From Pseudomonas sp. PB106 (GTDB lineage: Bacteria; Pseudomonadota; Gammaproteobacteria; Pseudomonadales; Pseudomonadaceae): a stretch of 64,000 nucleotides of DNA. The translations under genes were made by a program, and so were the position numbers. The notes beneath the pieces are model-generated. The model had not been told where the DNA came from, ran no database searches, and was given only the letters and a program-made list of their open reading frames with translations. Positions 44,719 to 53,481 of the stretch are shown here, in pieces. The DNA is taken from positions 1-64,000 of the forward strand of contig NZ_RWIM01000099.1 of NCBI RefSeq assembly GCF_009764645.1. Reading direction: 5' to 3'. The first letter of the stretch is position 1, and every line of letters starts with the position of its first letter.

Positions 44719-45575
44719 TCAGGACTCAGATTGGCTGACAACCAAGCGGTAAAGCTTTTCGCCAGCGGATCATGCTCACTGTCGCGATGGGTCAGCAACG
44801 CCCAGTTCGGCCCGCGGATGGTGTCCTCCACCAGCGCTTGCAACACGCCGTCAGCCCGCGCCTGACGGCTGAGCAATTGACTGACCAGCGCAATGCCAAG
44901 CCCGGAACACGCAGCGTCGAGCAGCAGGCCGGGATCAGAGAAATTCAGGCCCTGATCCTGCTGACCGACGTCGATTCCGGCTTCGACTGCCCAATGGCTC
45001 CAATCCATTTCCCGCTCACCATGCAAGGTGGTGCGCTGTGCTGCCGGCAAGGCTGAAACCCTCGGGTGGCACGCGGGATACAGACGATCGGCATGCAGCA
45101 CTTTGAAGCTGCATTCGGCCTGGGAACTGATGTCGTCACGCACGGCGATGTCGATGGTTTGCGTGGCCATGTCCGGCACTTCATCGGTGCTGTAGATCCA
45201 CAGATCAACGTCCGGATGTTGCGCGCGAAAGTCCGCCAGTCGCGGCAGCAACCAGTGGCGGGCGAACGCCGGTGTGGTGTTGAGCACCAGTTGATTGGGC
45301 TTCTGATACTGGCCTAAACGCCGAATCCCCACGGCCAGTTGCTGCAGCATTGCTTGCGTGGTGCTGAGCAAATCGTGGCCGGCATCGGTGAGGGTCACGC
45401 TGCGCCCACTGCGGAAAAACAGCGGTTGCTCCAGATACGCTTCAAGGCTGCGGATCTGCTGACTGATCGCCGATTGCGTGAGGCTCAACTCTTGCGCCGC
45501 CTTGTGAAAACTGCCGAGGCGGGCGGCGGCTTCAAAGCCGCGCAGTGAGCTGAGCGGCGGCCAGTGTTTAAGCAT
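44667..45575 (-). CDS. LysR-family regulator divergent from the agmatine operon
   Basis: A protein of 302 residues of the GcvA-like subgroup: MLKHWPPLSSLRGFEAAARLGSFHKAAQELSLTQSAISQQIRSLEAYL. Effector domain from residue ~92. It is divergent from the deiminase gene at 45687 with 111 bases between, so it is a candidate regulator of the agmatine operon, beside the AraC-type regulator at the other end. The C-terminal tail (TTENTPAPNLPSSRP) extends into the radical SAM gene on the opposite strand. Confidence 0.88.
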   Translation of the reverse strand: MLKHWPPLSSLRGFEAAARLGSFHKAAQELSLTQSAISQQIRSLEAYLEQPLFFRSGRSVTLTDAGHDLLSTTQAMLQQLAVGIRRLGQYQKPNQLVLNTTPAFARHWLLPRLADFRAQHPDVDLWIYSTDEVPDMATQTIDIAVRDDISSQAECSFKVLHADRLYPACHPRVSALPAAQRTTLHGEREMDWSHWAVEAGIDVGQQDQGLNFSDPGLLLDAACSGLGIALVSQLLSRQARADGVLQALVEDTIRGPNWALLTHRDSEHDPLAKSFTAWLSANLSPDQTTENTPAPNLPSSRP

Positions 45576-45617
45576 ATCGATAAGCTCCTCTAATCAGTTA
45601 TCCGCAAAATCCATCGT

Positions 45618-45646
45618 TTGTCTGCCGTTTTCAGGGCTCGTAGCAT
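45618..45646 (+). promoter_or_regulatory. Candidate sigma-70 promoter of the agmatine operon
   Basis: TTGTCT and TAGCAT are separated by 17 bases and lie about 40 bases upstream of the deiminase start, in the intergenic region shared with the LysR gene. Reasonable by spacing; not tested. Confidence 0.42.
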
Positions 45647-45686
45647 AAGCGCATTGAACACAACGGCTTAACTGACGAGGCTTATC

Positions 45687-46739
45687 ATGCAGCACACCGA
45701 CAATAAAAACAGCGCCTGGATGATGCCGGCAGAGTGGGTGACCCATGCCGCGACGTGGATGGTCTGGCCGCACAACAAAACCTTGTGGGAGTCGGGATGG
45801 CGCGTGACCTTGGCGCAGGTACAGGAAGATTTCGCTCGAGTCGCCAACGCCATCGCCCGTTTCGAACCGGTGAAACTGGTGGTCGACCCATCGGCCATCG
45901 CCAGCGCCAAAGCCCTGTGCGGGCCGAACATCGAGCTGATTGCCCTGGCCGTGAATGACAGTTGGTGCCGCGACTCCGGCCCGACCTTTGTCTGCCATCC
46001 GCAAAAGGGTTTGGCCGGTGTGAGCTGGCGCTTCAACGCCTGGGGCGGCAAGTCGGCCCATGATCTGGATGAAAGCCTGGCGCGCCGTGCGCTCAATCAC
46101 CTCGGCCTGGAATGCTTCGGCACGCCGCTGAGCAACGAGGGCGGGGCGATTCACGTTGACGGCGAAGGCACGCTGATCACTACCGAATCGGTGCTGCTCA
46201 ACCCCAATCGCAACCCCGGCATCGGCAAAGCCGAGATGGAAGAAATCTTCAGTCGTTTGCTCGGCGTGAAGAAAACCATCTGGCTGCCGGGCGATCCGGA
46301 TTACGTCACCGGTGACATGACTGACGGCCACGTCGATGGCGTCTGTGCCTTCGCCCGTCCCGGCGTGTTGCTAGTGGACGCCACCCACGATCATTCGTCG
46401 GTGTACGCCGAAGTGGCGCGCGAAAATCGCCGCGCACTGGAACTGGCCACCGACGCCAGCGGGCGCAAATTCGAGCTGATCGAACTGTTCGAAGCCACCG
46501 ACGCCGTCGACACCGAAGCCGAAGTGTTCTGCGCCTCGTACACCAATTTCTACATCGCCAACGGCGCGATCATCATGCCAGCGTATGGCATCGAGGCTGA
46601 CAACGTCGCCGCCAAAGTCCTGGAGCAGACCTTCCCCGACCGCGAAGTGGTGCCGGTGCGCATCAATCATCTGGCGCACGGCGGCGGAGGGGTGCATTGC
46701 ATCACGCAACAGCAGCCTGCCTGGCCGGTGAGAGGTTGA
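45687..46739 (+). CDS. agu2A: Agmatine deiminase, cytoplasmic
   Basis: A protein of 350 residues of the peptidylarginine/agmatine deiminase family. It has the WxMPAEW start, NDSWCRDSGPTFVC, the NEGGAIHVDGEGTLITTESVLLNPNRNP segment, GHVDGVCAFARPG, and catalytic Cys338 in GGGGVHCITQQ. It converts agmatine to N-carbamoylputrescine and ammonia. GAGG lies eight bases before the ATG. It is first in a deiminase-amidase-binding protein-deiminase order that matches the agu2ABCA' operon described in P. aeruginosa PA14. Confidence 0.92.
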   Translation: MQHTDNKNSAWMMPAEWVTHAATWMVWPHNKTLWESGWRVTLAQVQEDFARVANAIARFEPVKLVVDPSAIASAKALCGPNIELIALAVNDSWCRDSGPTFVCHPQKGLAGVSWRFNAWGGKSAHDLDESLARRALNHLGLECFGTPLSNEGGAIHVDGEGTLITTESVLLNPNRNPGIGKAEMEEIFSRLLGVKKTIWLPGDPDYVTGDMTDGHVDGVCAFARPGVLLVDATHDHSSVYAEVARENRRALELATDASGRKFELIELFEATDAVDTEAEVFCASYTNFYIANGAIIMPAYGIEADNVAAKVLEQTFPDREVVPVRINHLAHGGGGVHCITQQQPAWPVRG

Positions 46740-46743
46740 AGCC

Positions 46744-47652
46744 ATGACGATTTTGACCATCGCCGCTACGCAGATGCCGTGCACCTGGGATCTGCCGGGC
46801 AACCTTGATCGCGCCGAGCAGCTCGTGCGCGAAGCGGCGCAGCAGGGCGCGCAAGTGATCCTGTTGCAGGAGCTGTTCGCCACGCCGTACTTCTGCATCG
46901 AGCAAAGCCACAAACACATGGCGTTGGCCGAGGAATATCGCGACAGCCGTGTGCTCGCGCGCTTCGCCGCGCTGGCCCGTGAACTGGGCGTGGTGTTGCC
47001 ACTGAGCTGGTTCGAAAAGGCCGGCAACGCGTACTTCAATTCGCTGAGCGTGGCCGATGCCGACGGGCGTCTGTTGGGCGTGTACCGCAAGACGCACATC
47101 CCCAACGCCATCGGCTATCAGGAGAAGGAATATTTCAGCCCCGGCGACACCGGTTTCAAAGTCTGGGACACCGCGTTCGGCCGTCTCGGCGTGGGTATCT
47201 GCTGGGATCAGTGGTTCCCGGAAACCGCGCGCTGCCTGGCCTTGATGGGCGCCGAAGTGCTGCTGTATCCAACCGCCATCGGCTCGGAGCCGGGCTGCGC
47301 GGCGCTGGATTCTCGCGATCACTGGCAGATGACCATGCGCGGTCACGCAGCGGCCAATCTGCTGCCCGTGGTGGCGTCGAACCGCGTCGGTCGAGAAACC
47401 GCGACCACCGATTCGAGTCTGCAAATGAGCTTCTACGGCTCGTCGTTCATCAGCGATCACAAGGGCCAATTGCTCGCCACCGCTGACCGCGACAGCAGCG
47501 GTGTTTTGCTGCACAGCCTCGATCTGACGGCCATGCGCGAAGAGCGTTTGAGCTGGGGCATCTATCGCGATCGTCGTCCGGACATGTACGGCCCGCTGTT
47601 GAGTCAGGACGGTCGCCACCTTCATGCACGCTGGAACACCCAAGGGGTTTGA
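46744..47652 (+). CDS. agu2B: N-carbamoylputrescine amidase
   Basis: A protein of 302 residues, nitrilase superfamily. The Glu-Lys-Cys triad is Glu43 (LLQELFATPYFC), Lys116 (YRKTHIPN) and Cys153 (GVGICWDQWFPE). The sequence is AguB-like throughout (GDTGFKVWDTAFGRLGVGI, YPTAIGSEP). It hydrolyses N-carbamoylputrescine to putrescine, CO2 and ammonia, completing the reaction begun by the deiminase gene four bases upstream. Confidence 0.94.
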   Translation: MTILTIAATQMPCTWDLPGNLDRAEQLVREAAQQGAQVILLQELFATPYFCIEQSHKHMALAEEYRDSRVLARFAALARELGVVLPLSWFEKAGNAYFNSLSVADADGRLLGVYRKTHIPNAIGYQEKEYFSPGDTGFKVWDTAFGRLGVGICWDQWFPETARCLALMGAEVLLYPTAIGSEPGCAALDSRDHWQMTMRGHAAANLLPVVASNRVGRETATTDSSLQMSFYGSSFISDHKGQLLATADRDSSGVLLHSLDLTAMREERLSWGIYRDRRPDMYGPLLSQDGRHLHARWNTQGV

Positions 47653-47653
47653 C

Positions 47654-48757
47654 ATGGCTACCCATCACAAACGCTTGCGCGGCGCGATCGGCCTGGCGCT
47701 GATCTGCTTGATACCGTCACTGCACGCCGAAGACAAAACCCTGCGACTGTACAATTGGGCCGACTATTTTGCCGAAGACACGCTGAGCCGCTTCACCGCC
47801 GAAACCGGAATCAAGGTGATCTACGACGTCATGGACGGCAGCGAAACCCTTGAAGCCAAAATGCTTTCCGGCGGCAGCGGTTACGACCTGATTTTCCCCG
47901 GTGACACCGTCGCCGAGCGCTTGATGCGCGCCGGCAGCCTGATGCCGCTGGATCAATCGCAGTTGACCGAACTGGCCGACATCGAACCCGGTTTGCAGAA
48001 GCTGCGCGGCCATTACGAGCACTCCAGCAAAGCCACGGTGCCTTATACCTGGGGCACCATCGGCCTGACCTACAACGAAGAGCAGATCAAACAACGCATG
48101 GCCGATGCACCGGTCAACAGCCTCGACATGCTGTTCAAACCGGAGCTGGCGGCGAAGTTTGCCGATTGCGGCATCTCGATGATCGACTCGCCGGATGAGG
48201 CCTTGGCGGTGGTACTCAATTACCTCGGTCGCGATCCGCGCAGCGGCAAAGCCGAGGATCTCGCCGCCGCCAGTGAATTGCTGATGAAACTGCGTCCGTA
48301 CATCCGCAAGTTCCAGTCGCAACCGGTGACTGATCTGGTCAACGGCAACCTGTGCCTGTCGTTGGGTTACAGCGGCGACATGACCCAGGCCCAGCGCACC
48401 TCGGACAGTGCCGGTAAGCACACGAAGTTTCAGTATCGGGTGCCCCGCGAAGGCACCACGGTGTGGATGGACACCATGGCCATTCCCGTCGACGCCAAAC
48501 ACCCGGAATACGCCTATGCATTCATCAACTTCGTCATGCGCCCGGCGAACATGGCGGCGATCAGCAATTTCACCGGCTACCCGACTTCCAATGCCAAGGC
48601 GCGGGCGAACGTCGATGCAAGCATGCGCGACAACCCGGATATCTACCTCGACGAGGCGACCTATGCTCGATTGATTGCGGGCAAGGATATTCCCCAGGCC
48701 GACATGCGCGCACGCATGCGGACCTGGACCAAATTCAAGACCGCCACTGGCAAATGA
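47654..48757 (+). CDS. agu2C: Polyamine-type periplasmic binding protein
   Basis: A protein of 367 residues. The ATG at 47654, one base after the amidase stop, starts a signal peptide (MATHHKRLRGAIGLALICLIPSLHA-ED). The mature part (KTLRLYNWADYFAEDTLSRFTAETGIKVIYDVMDGSETLEAKML) is of the PotF/SpuD type. No permease or ATPase gene is in the operon, so it must share another importer or act only as a sensor. Agmatine or putrescine is the expected ligand. Confidence 0.9.
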   Translation: MATHHKRLRGAIGLALICLIPSLHAEDKTLRLYNWADYFAEDTLSRFTAETGIKVIYDVMDGSETLEAKMLSGGSGYDLIFPGDTVAERLMRAGSLMPLDQSQLTELADIEPGLQKLRGHYEHSSKATVPYTWGTIGLTYNEEQIKQRMADAPVNSLDMLFKPELAAKFADCGISMIDSPDEALAVVLNYLGRDPRSGKAEDLAAASELLMKLRPYIRKFQSQPVTDLVNGNLCLSLGYSGDMTQAQRTSDSAGKHTKFQYRVPREGTTVWMDTMAIPVDAKHPEYAYAFINFVMRPANMAAISNFTGYPTSNAKARANVDASMRDNPDIYLDEATYARLIAGKDIPQADMRARMRTWTKFKTATGK

Positions 48758-48806
48758 TTCACGGTCGGCATTCGCGTCGGCCCTCGTTTTTACAGGAATA
48801 CACAGC

Positions 48807-49928
48807 ATGTCGACTCGTCGTGAGTTCATCAAACAAGTAACGGTTGCCGCGAGTGTTGGCGCTGCATTCATGGGCCTCGGCCTGTCGCCGGGCAACGTGC
48901 TCGCCGCCGCGCACGGACGCTGGTTCATGCCCGACGAAGGCGACAAACATGAGCGCGCCTACATCGCCTTCGGCGCGCAAGACGCGATCTGGGAAGACTT
49001 CACCGAAGACGTCCAGGAAGCCCTCGGCCGTATCGCCCGTGCCATCGCCCGTTATGAGCCGGTCACGGTGTTCTGCCGCAAGAACGAACGCAGTATTGCC
49101 GAAGCATTCTGCGGCACGCGCAACATCACCTACGTCACCGCCGCGCTCGATGACATCTGGATGCGCGACATCGGCGCCAACTTCGTCATCGACGACAAGG
49201 GTGGTCTCGGCGCGGTGGACTTCAACTTCAACGGTTGGGGTGGCAAACAGCAGCACGGTAAAGACTCGAAGATCGCCGCACGGGTCGCCGACGACGCGCA
49301 AGCCACTTACATTCGCACCGAGTTGGTGGGCGAGGGCGGCGGCATCGAAGTCGACGGCCACGGCACCGGGATCATGACCGAAAGCAGCTGGATCAACGCC
49401 AACCGCAACCCTGACTGGAGCAAGGCTGACGTCGAAGCGGAACTGAAAGAACGCCTCGGCCTGCGCAAAATCATCTGGTTGCCGGGGATCAAGAACAAGG
49501 ACATCACCGATGCCCACGTCGATTTCTACGCACGCTTCATCAGGCCCGGCGTGGTGATCGCCAACCTCGACACCGATCCTGAATCCTACGATCACAAGGT
49601 CACTTTGGCGCACCTGGAAATCCTCAAGAACGCCACCGACGCTGACGGTCGCAAACTGCAGGTCCACACGATTTCGCCGCCACTCAAGCCGCGCAACAGC
49701 AAGTTCAACCAGGACAACCCGGACTTCGCCGCCGGTTACATCAATTACTTCGTGATAAACGGTGCGATCATCGCCCCGGAATTCGGCGACAAAGCGGCAG
49801 ACAAAAAGGCGTTCGATCTGCTCTCGCAGTTGTATCCGCAGCGCGAAATCGTCCAGCTCAACATCGATGCGATTGCCGCTGGTGGGGGTGGAATCCACTG
49901 CGTCACCAGCCATCAACCGCAGGCGTGA
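48807..49928 (+). CDS. agu2A': Agmatine deiminase with twin-arginine signal
   Basis: A protein of 373 residues. The N-terminus STRREFIKQVTVAASVGAAF with cleavage near NVLA is a Tat signal, so the folded enzyme should be exported. The catalytic part resembles the first deiminase (DDIWMRDIGANFV, GEGGGIEVDGHGTGIMTESSWINANRNP, DAHVDFYARF) and keeps the active-site Cys365 in GGGGIHCVTS. In PA14 the equivalent Agu2A' is periplasmic and was linked to biofilm formation with external agmatine. AGGAATACACAGC precedes the ATG. Confidence 0.92.
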   Translation: MSTRREFIKQVTVAASVGAAFMGLGLSPGNVLAAAHGRWFMPDEGDKHERAYIAFGAQDAIWEDFTEDVQEALGRIARAIARYEPVTVFCRKNERSIAEAFCGTRNITYVTAALDDIWMRDIGANFVIDDKGGLGAVDFNFNGWGGKQQHGKDSKIAARVADDAQATYIRTELVGEGGGIEVDGHGTGIMTESSWINANRNPDWSKADVEAELKERLGLRKIIWLPGIKNKDITDAHVDFYARFIRPGVVIANLDTDPESYDHKVTLAHLEILKNATDADGRKLQVHTISPPLKPRNSKFNQDNPDFAAGYINYFVINGAIIAPEFGDKAADKKAFDLLSQLYPQREIVQLNIDAIAAGGGGIHCVTSHQPQA

Positions 49929-49977
49929 TTGACTCTGACGCGGATCAAGCCAACTATCGGCGCATAACAACAGACCG

Positions 49978-51003
49978 ATGGACTCGAACTTGATCGAACG
50001 ACGCCAATTCAGCGGAGGCATGAAGGGGAAAAACCTCCGCTATCTGAATGAACACAGCGCTGCTGACCCGCTGTTGACCCGCACCGGTTTTCTGCTACTG
50101 GAACACTTTTCACTGCCAGCGTTTACCCAGGCGCTGGACACGGTGGTCACCACTAATTTGCTGCGCCCGGGATTGTTTTCCTCGCGCACGTTTGGTTTGG
50201 GCGACGGTGAAGTTATCAGTGATCTGGGGCTGGTCATCCGCCCCGATGCACGGCTTGATCTGTCTGCGCTTGATCAACTGGATCTGCTGGTGGTGTGCGG
50301 CGGTTATCGCACCGAGTTGCGCGCCAGTGACGAATTCATCCATTTGCTCAAGGCTGCGGCGGAGCGCGGTATCAGCCTGGCCGGGTTGTGGAACGGTTCG
50401 TGGTTCCTCGGCCGTGCCGGATTGCTCGACGGCTATCGCTGCGCGATCCACCCGGAACACCGCCCGGCACTGACTGAAATCGCCAAAACCACCCACGTCA
50501 GCAGCGAACCCTACGTGATCGACCGCGACCGCCTCACGGCGTCGAGCCCGTCCGGGGCGTTTCACATGGCGCTGGACTGGATCAAGAGCCTGCACGGCAA
50601 AGCCTTGGTCGAAGGCATCGAAGACATCCTCGCCTTTGAGGAATCGCGCTATCGACGAATCAAACCGGACGAGAACATCTGCGTCAGTGCGCCGTTGCGG
50701 GAAGTGGTGAAACTGATGGACGCCAACCTGGAGGAACCGCTGGAGCTGGAGCAACTCGCGGTGTATGCCGGTCGCTCTCGGCGACAGTTGGAGCGCTTGT
50801 TCAAAGAGCAGCTCGGCACCACGCCGCAGCGGTATTACCTGGAACTGCGGATTACCGAAGCGCGGCGTTTGTTGCAGCACACTGAGTTGTCACAGGTGGA
50901 AGTGCTGGTGGCTTGCGGGTTTGTTTCGCCGAGTCATTTCAGCAAGTGCTACAGCTCGTATTTCGGCTACAGGCCTTCCAAAGAAAAACGGCTGGTGAAA
51001 TAG
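49978..51003 (+). CDS. GlxA-type AraC-family transcriptional regulator
   Basis: A protein of 341 residues. Residues ~35-205 are a DJ-1/PfpI-like domain (GFLLLEHFSLPAFTQALDTV, DLLVVCGGYRTEL, LAGLWNGSWFLGRAGLLDG). Residues ~230-338 are a double AraC helix-turn-helix (LEELEQLAVYAGRSRRQLERLFKEQLGTTPQRYYLELR, VEVLVACGFVSPSHFSKCYSSYFGYRPS). It resembles ArgR, the arginine regulator of Pseudomonas. It lies 49 bases after the exported deiminase and probably regulates this operon in response to agmatine or arginine. A later ATG at 50020 is possible. Confidence 0.88.
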   Translation: MDSNLIERRQFSGGMKGKNLRYLNEHSAADPLLTRTGFLLLEHFSLPAFTQALDTVVTTNLLRPGLFSSRTFGLGDGEVISDLGLVIRPDARLDLSALDQLDLLVVCGGYRTELRASDEFIHLLKAAAERGISLAGLWNGSWFLGRAGLLDGYRCAIHPEHRPALTEIAKTTHVSSEPYVIDRDRLTASSPSGAFHMALDWIKSLHGKALVEGIEDILAFEESRYRRIKPDENICVSAPLREVVKLMDANLEEPLELEQLAVYAGRSRRQLERLFKEQLGTTPQRYYLELRITEARRLLQHTELSQVEVLVACGFVSPSHFSKCYSSYFGYRPSKEKRLVK

Positions 51004-51402
51004 GGTCAGCCGTTTACCGAAGGGTTCTTAAACACCCATGCGCACACGCGTTTAAGTTACACGCACTGTTACGCCATAACGGCTACAACACCTTGCGCCG
51101 TTGCCTACGCGTACGCCAGAATCCGCCGGCTTACGCGCCTTGAGGCGGGCTGTATCGTTTCCCGGTCACTGCAAAACAGTGATCGGGTTTGGTAGCCCGT
51201 TTCTCGACAACCGTATGGCGCCACACCTTATGCAGTCTCTTTTTTGGGGCTCAGTTTTTATATGGTGGCCATGCGTGGGGCCCTTTCGGGGGCGCCGGGT
51301 TTTTCCTGTCTTGACCGGTCTACCAACCCACGTGTGGCCGCCACCCTTCGTTTGGTAGCGAAAGTGACGGCTCTTCAATTCTTTCAAGACAACGAGTCCT
51401 TT
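51004..51402 (+). promoter_or_regulatory. Long leader of the DUF6124 gene, candidate structured RNA
   Basis: These 399 bases have no supported gene, though a frame joins the following CDS from 51244. TTTGGTAG occurs at 51188-51195 and again at 51351-51358, and its complement CTACCAA lies between them at 51320-51326. Two alternative stems are therefore possible, one of them closing 45 bases before the start codon. GC-rich GGGGCCCTTTCGGGGGCGCC (51277-51296) followed by GGGTTTTT could pause or end transcription. Such layout resembles a cis-regulatory leader. The ligand, if any, is unknown. Confidence 0.45.
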
Positions 51403-51768
51403 ATGTTCAAAGTCACGCCAAACCCGCCAGAAACCGATCCAATCCCCTACGACGCTTCGCTCGAACCTCAGAACATCAAAGAGGCCACCGAACGCGCGAT
51501 CAACTTCTACCTCAGTCCCGGCTCGCAGAAGCTCTCGATACCGAACCGCAAGAGCGGCAGGATCTACGTTATCGACCCCACGGTGGATAACGAGACGTTG
51601 CTGGTCGAGGCGTCTGAAACCTTGTCTTCCGCCAGTGACATGGCGCGTGAGCTGGCTGATTCGATCGACAGTTCCCAGCGCAAGAAGATGCTGATCCTGC
51701 AACAGGTGATCATGCTCAGTGAGCTGGTGGTCGGTCGAGTGCTGGATAACCAGCGCTTGCCGCACTAG
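51403..51768 (+). CDS. DUF6124 family protein (first)
   Basis: A protein of 121 residues. The ATG at 51403 (MFKVTPNPPETDPIPYDASLEPQNIKEATERAINFYL) is the family start. Conserved parts are the TDPIPY N-terminus, AIDFYL-like helix, IYVIDPTVDNETLLVEASETLSSASDMA and a C-terminal helix LGI/ILQQVIMLSELVVGRVLD. Function unknown. It is soluble and helical. Followed 112 bases later by a paralogue. Confidence 0.85.
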   Translation: MFKVTPNPPETDPIPYDASLEPQNIKEATERAINFYLSPGSQKLSIPNRKSGRIYVIDPTVDNETLLVEASETLSSASDMARELADSIDSSQRKKMLILQQVIMLSELVVGRVLDNQRLPH

Positions 51769-51880
51769 TTGCGCTGCAGATGAGTGAGGGGGGCGTGCCT
51801 CCCTCATTGCACAGAGGCGTCGATGATCGCGACGCCTCACACCTTCTATCAAAGAACCTTCTTGTCTGGAGTTTCAGCTG

Positions 51881-52237
51881 ATGTCACCGCTACCCGAACC
51901 GCCGGTCACCGATCCGGCATCGCCTTACGTATCACCTCATTCAAGAAAGCTCCACGACGCGGCAGAACGAGCCCTTGACCATTACCTTCTGCCTGCCGCG
52001 ATCATGGCCGAGCCCTATACGGCCAGCACGCTGTTCATGGTCAATCCGCAATCGGACGCTGAATCTTTGCTGACCAATGCCAGCGGATCGTTGGCGTCCG
52101 CCACGGTCATGCTCGGTAATTTTGCCGGGGTACTGGAAGGCTCAAACCGCCAGACTCTGCTGGGCATTGCGCAAGTGGTGATGTTGGGAGAGTTGGCGGT
52201 GAACAAGGCGTTGGATCTTGTGGTGCCAACCGATTGA
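51881..52237 (+). CDS. DUF6124 family protein (second)
   Basis: A protein of 118 residues, paralogue of the preceding gene: PEPPVTDPASPYVSPHSRKLHDAAERALDHYLLP, LFMVNPQSDAESLLTNASGSLASATVMLGNFAGVLEGSNRQTLLGIAQVVMLGELAVNKALD. The spacing between the DPASPY and the final VMLGELAVNKALD helix is kept. A GGAG site precedes the ATG. Tandem copies are usual for this family in Pseudomonas. Role unknown. Confidence 0.85.
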   Translation: MSPLPEPPVTDPASPYVSPHSRKLHDAAERALDHYLLPAAIMAEPYTASTLFMVNPQSDAESLLTNASGSLASATVMLGNFAGVLEGSNRQTLLGIAQVVMLGELAVNKALDLVVPTD

Positions 52238-52278
52238 TCGCGCACATCAGGCGGGGTTGAGGGTGTCTGGTCAGGCGT

Positions 52279-52347
52279 GATCGCGAGCAGGCTCACTCCT
52301 ACATTTGAAATGCGTTCCCCCTGTAGGAGTGTGCCTGCTCGCGATGG
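52279..52347. repeat. REP-like inverted pair
   Basis: GATCGCGAGCAGGCTCACTC and its inverse (GGAGTGTGCCTGCTCGCGAT) flank a loop of about 20 bases after the second DUF6124 gene. Confidence 0.85.
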
Positions 52348-52417
52348 CGTCCGTTCAGGCAAGCATCTGTAAAACGGGACCATCCCTCAAGCCTCAATCC
52401 CACCCTCAAATAATCAA

Positions 52418-52448
52418 GCAGTCAGCCTTCGCGGCTGACTGCTTTTTT
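52418..52448 (+). terminator. Intrinsic terminator between convergent genes
   Basis: GCAGTCAGCC and GGCTGACTGC make a 10-base stem with a TTCGC loop followed by TTTTTT on the plus strand. On the minus strand the hairpin is followed by only a weak T-rich run, so it mainly ends the DUF6124 transcript. It is five bases from the end of the hydrolase gene. Confidence 0.88.
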
Positions 52449-52452
52449 GTTT

Positions 52453-53481
52453 CTACAGATGGTCGGCGTCGATCACAGCCTTGGCAAACGCCTGCGGGTC
52501 TTCCTGCGGCAGGTTGTGGCCGATGCCGCCGTTGATCAAGCGGAACTGGTACTTGCCGGTAAAGCGCTTTGCGTAGTCCTCCGGCGCCGGGTGCGGCGCA
52601 CCGTTGGCGTCGCCTTCAAGGGTGATGGTCGGCACGCTGATCGACGGTGCGGTGGCGAGTTTCTGCTCCAGCGCTGCGTATTTCGCCTCGCCTTGCACCA
52701 GGCCCAGGCGCCAGCGGTAGTTGAACACGGTGATGTCGACGTGATCCGGGTTCTGCAACGCCTTGGCGCTGCGGTCAAAAGTGGCGTCGTCGAACTTCCA
52801 CTGCGGTGAAGCGGTTTGCCAGATCAGTTTGGCGAAATCGTGGGTGTTCTTCTCGTAACCGGCGCGGCCACGGTCAGTCGCAAAGTAGAACTGATACCAC
52901 CACTGCAATTCAGCCTTGGGCGGCAGCGGGTTTTGCCCGGCGGCCTGATTGCCGATCAGGTAACCACTGACCGAGACCAGCGCCTTCACCCGTTCCGGCC
53001 ACAGCGCCGAGACGATGTCCGCCGAGCGCGCGCCCCAGTCATAACCGCCGAGCACCGCTTGCTTGATCTTCAGCGCATCCATGAAATCGATCACATCACT
53101 GGCCAGCGCCGCCGGTTGGCCGTTGCGCAAGGTGTCTTTGGAGAGGAACTGCGTATCGCCATAACCGCGTGCATACGGCAACAACACCCGATAACCCTTG
53201 GCCGCGAGCAACGGCGCGACGTCGTCGTAGCTGTGAATGTCGTAGGGCCAGCCGTGCAGCAGGATCACCACCGGGCCGTCAGCGGGACCGGTTTCGGCGT
53301 AGGCCACGTCAAGGACGCCAGCCTTCACATGCTTCAACGGGCCAAAGGGCGAGGGCGCGGAATAGCTGACGGCCGCAGGTTCCACGGCTTGCGCCTGAAC
53401 GCTAGCGACAGCGCCGAACAACGACAACGCCAGAATCGACAAACCGAACGCGGTGTTGCGGGTGTGCAGTGCCTTTTTCAT
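52453..53481 (-). CDS. Exported epoxide hydrolase-like alpha/beta hydrolase
   Basis: A protein of 342 residues with a signal peptide (MKKALHTRNTAFGLSILALSLFGAVASVQA). The oxyanion motif is HGWP (76-79), the nucleophile Asp148 in GGYDWGARSA, and the catalytic His322 in GIGHNLPQEDP. An Asp nucleophile with HGWP marks epoxide hydrolase or haloalkane dehalogenase-like enzymes. The periplasmic location suggests detoxification or processing of external compounds. About 290 bases upstream carry no gene. Confidence 0.88.
   Translation of the reverse strand: MKKALHTRNTAFGLSILALSLFGAVASVQAQAVEPAAVSYSAPSPFGPLKHVKAGVLDVAYAETGPADGPVVILLHGWPYDIHSYDDVAPLLAAKGYRVLLPYARGYGDTQFLSKDTLRNGQPAALASDVIDFMDALKIKQAVLGGYDWGARSADIVSALWPERVKALVSVSGYLIGNQAAGQNPLPPKAELQWWYQFYFATDRGRAGYEKNTHDFAKLIWQTASPQWKFDDATFDRSAKALQNPDHVDITVFNYRWRLGLVQGEAKYAALEQKLATAPSISVPTITLEGDANGAPHPAPEDYAKRFTGKYQFRLINGGIGHNLPQEDPQAFAKAVIDADHL

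Noticed and set aside
47717..48946. Minus-strand frame of 409 codons opposite the agmatine operon
   Set aside because: Antisense to a conserved binding protein and the Tat-signal deiminase; no recognisable domain.
51275..51304. Intrinsic terminator in the DUF6124 leader
   Set aside because: The GC-rich block pairs only weakly (three-base core), so it is mentioned as part of the leader but not called as a terminator.
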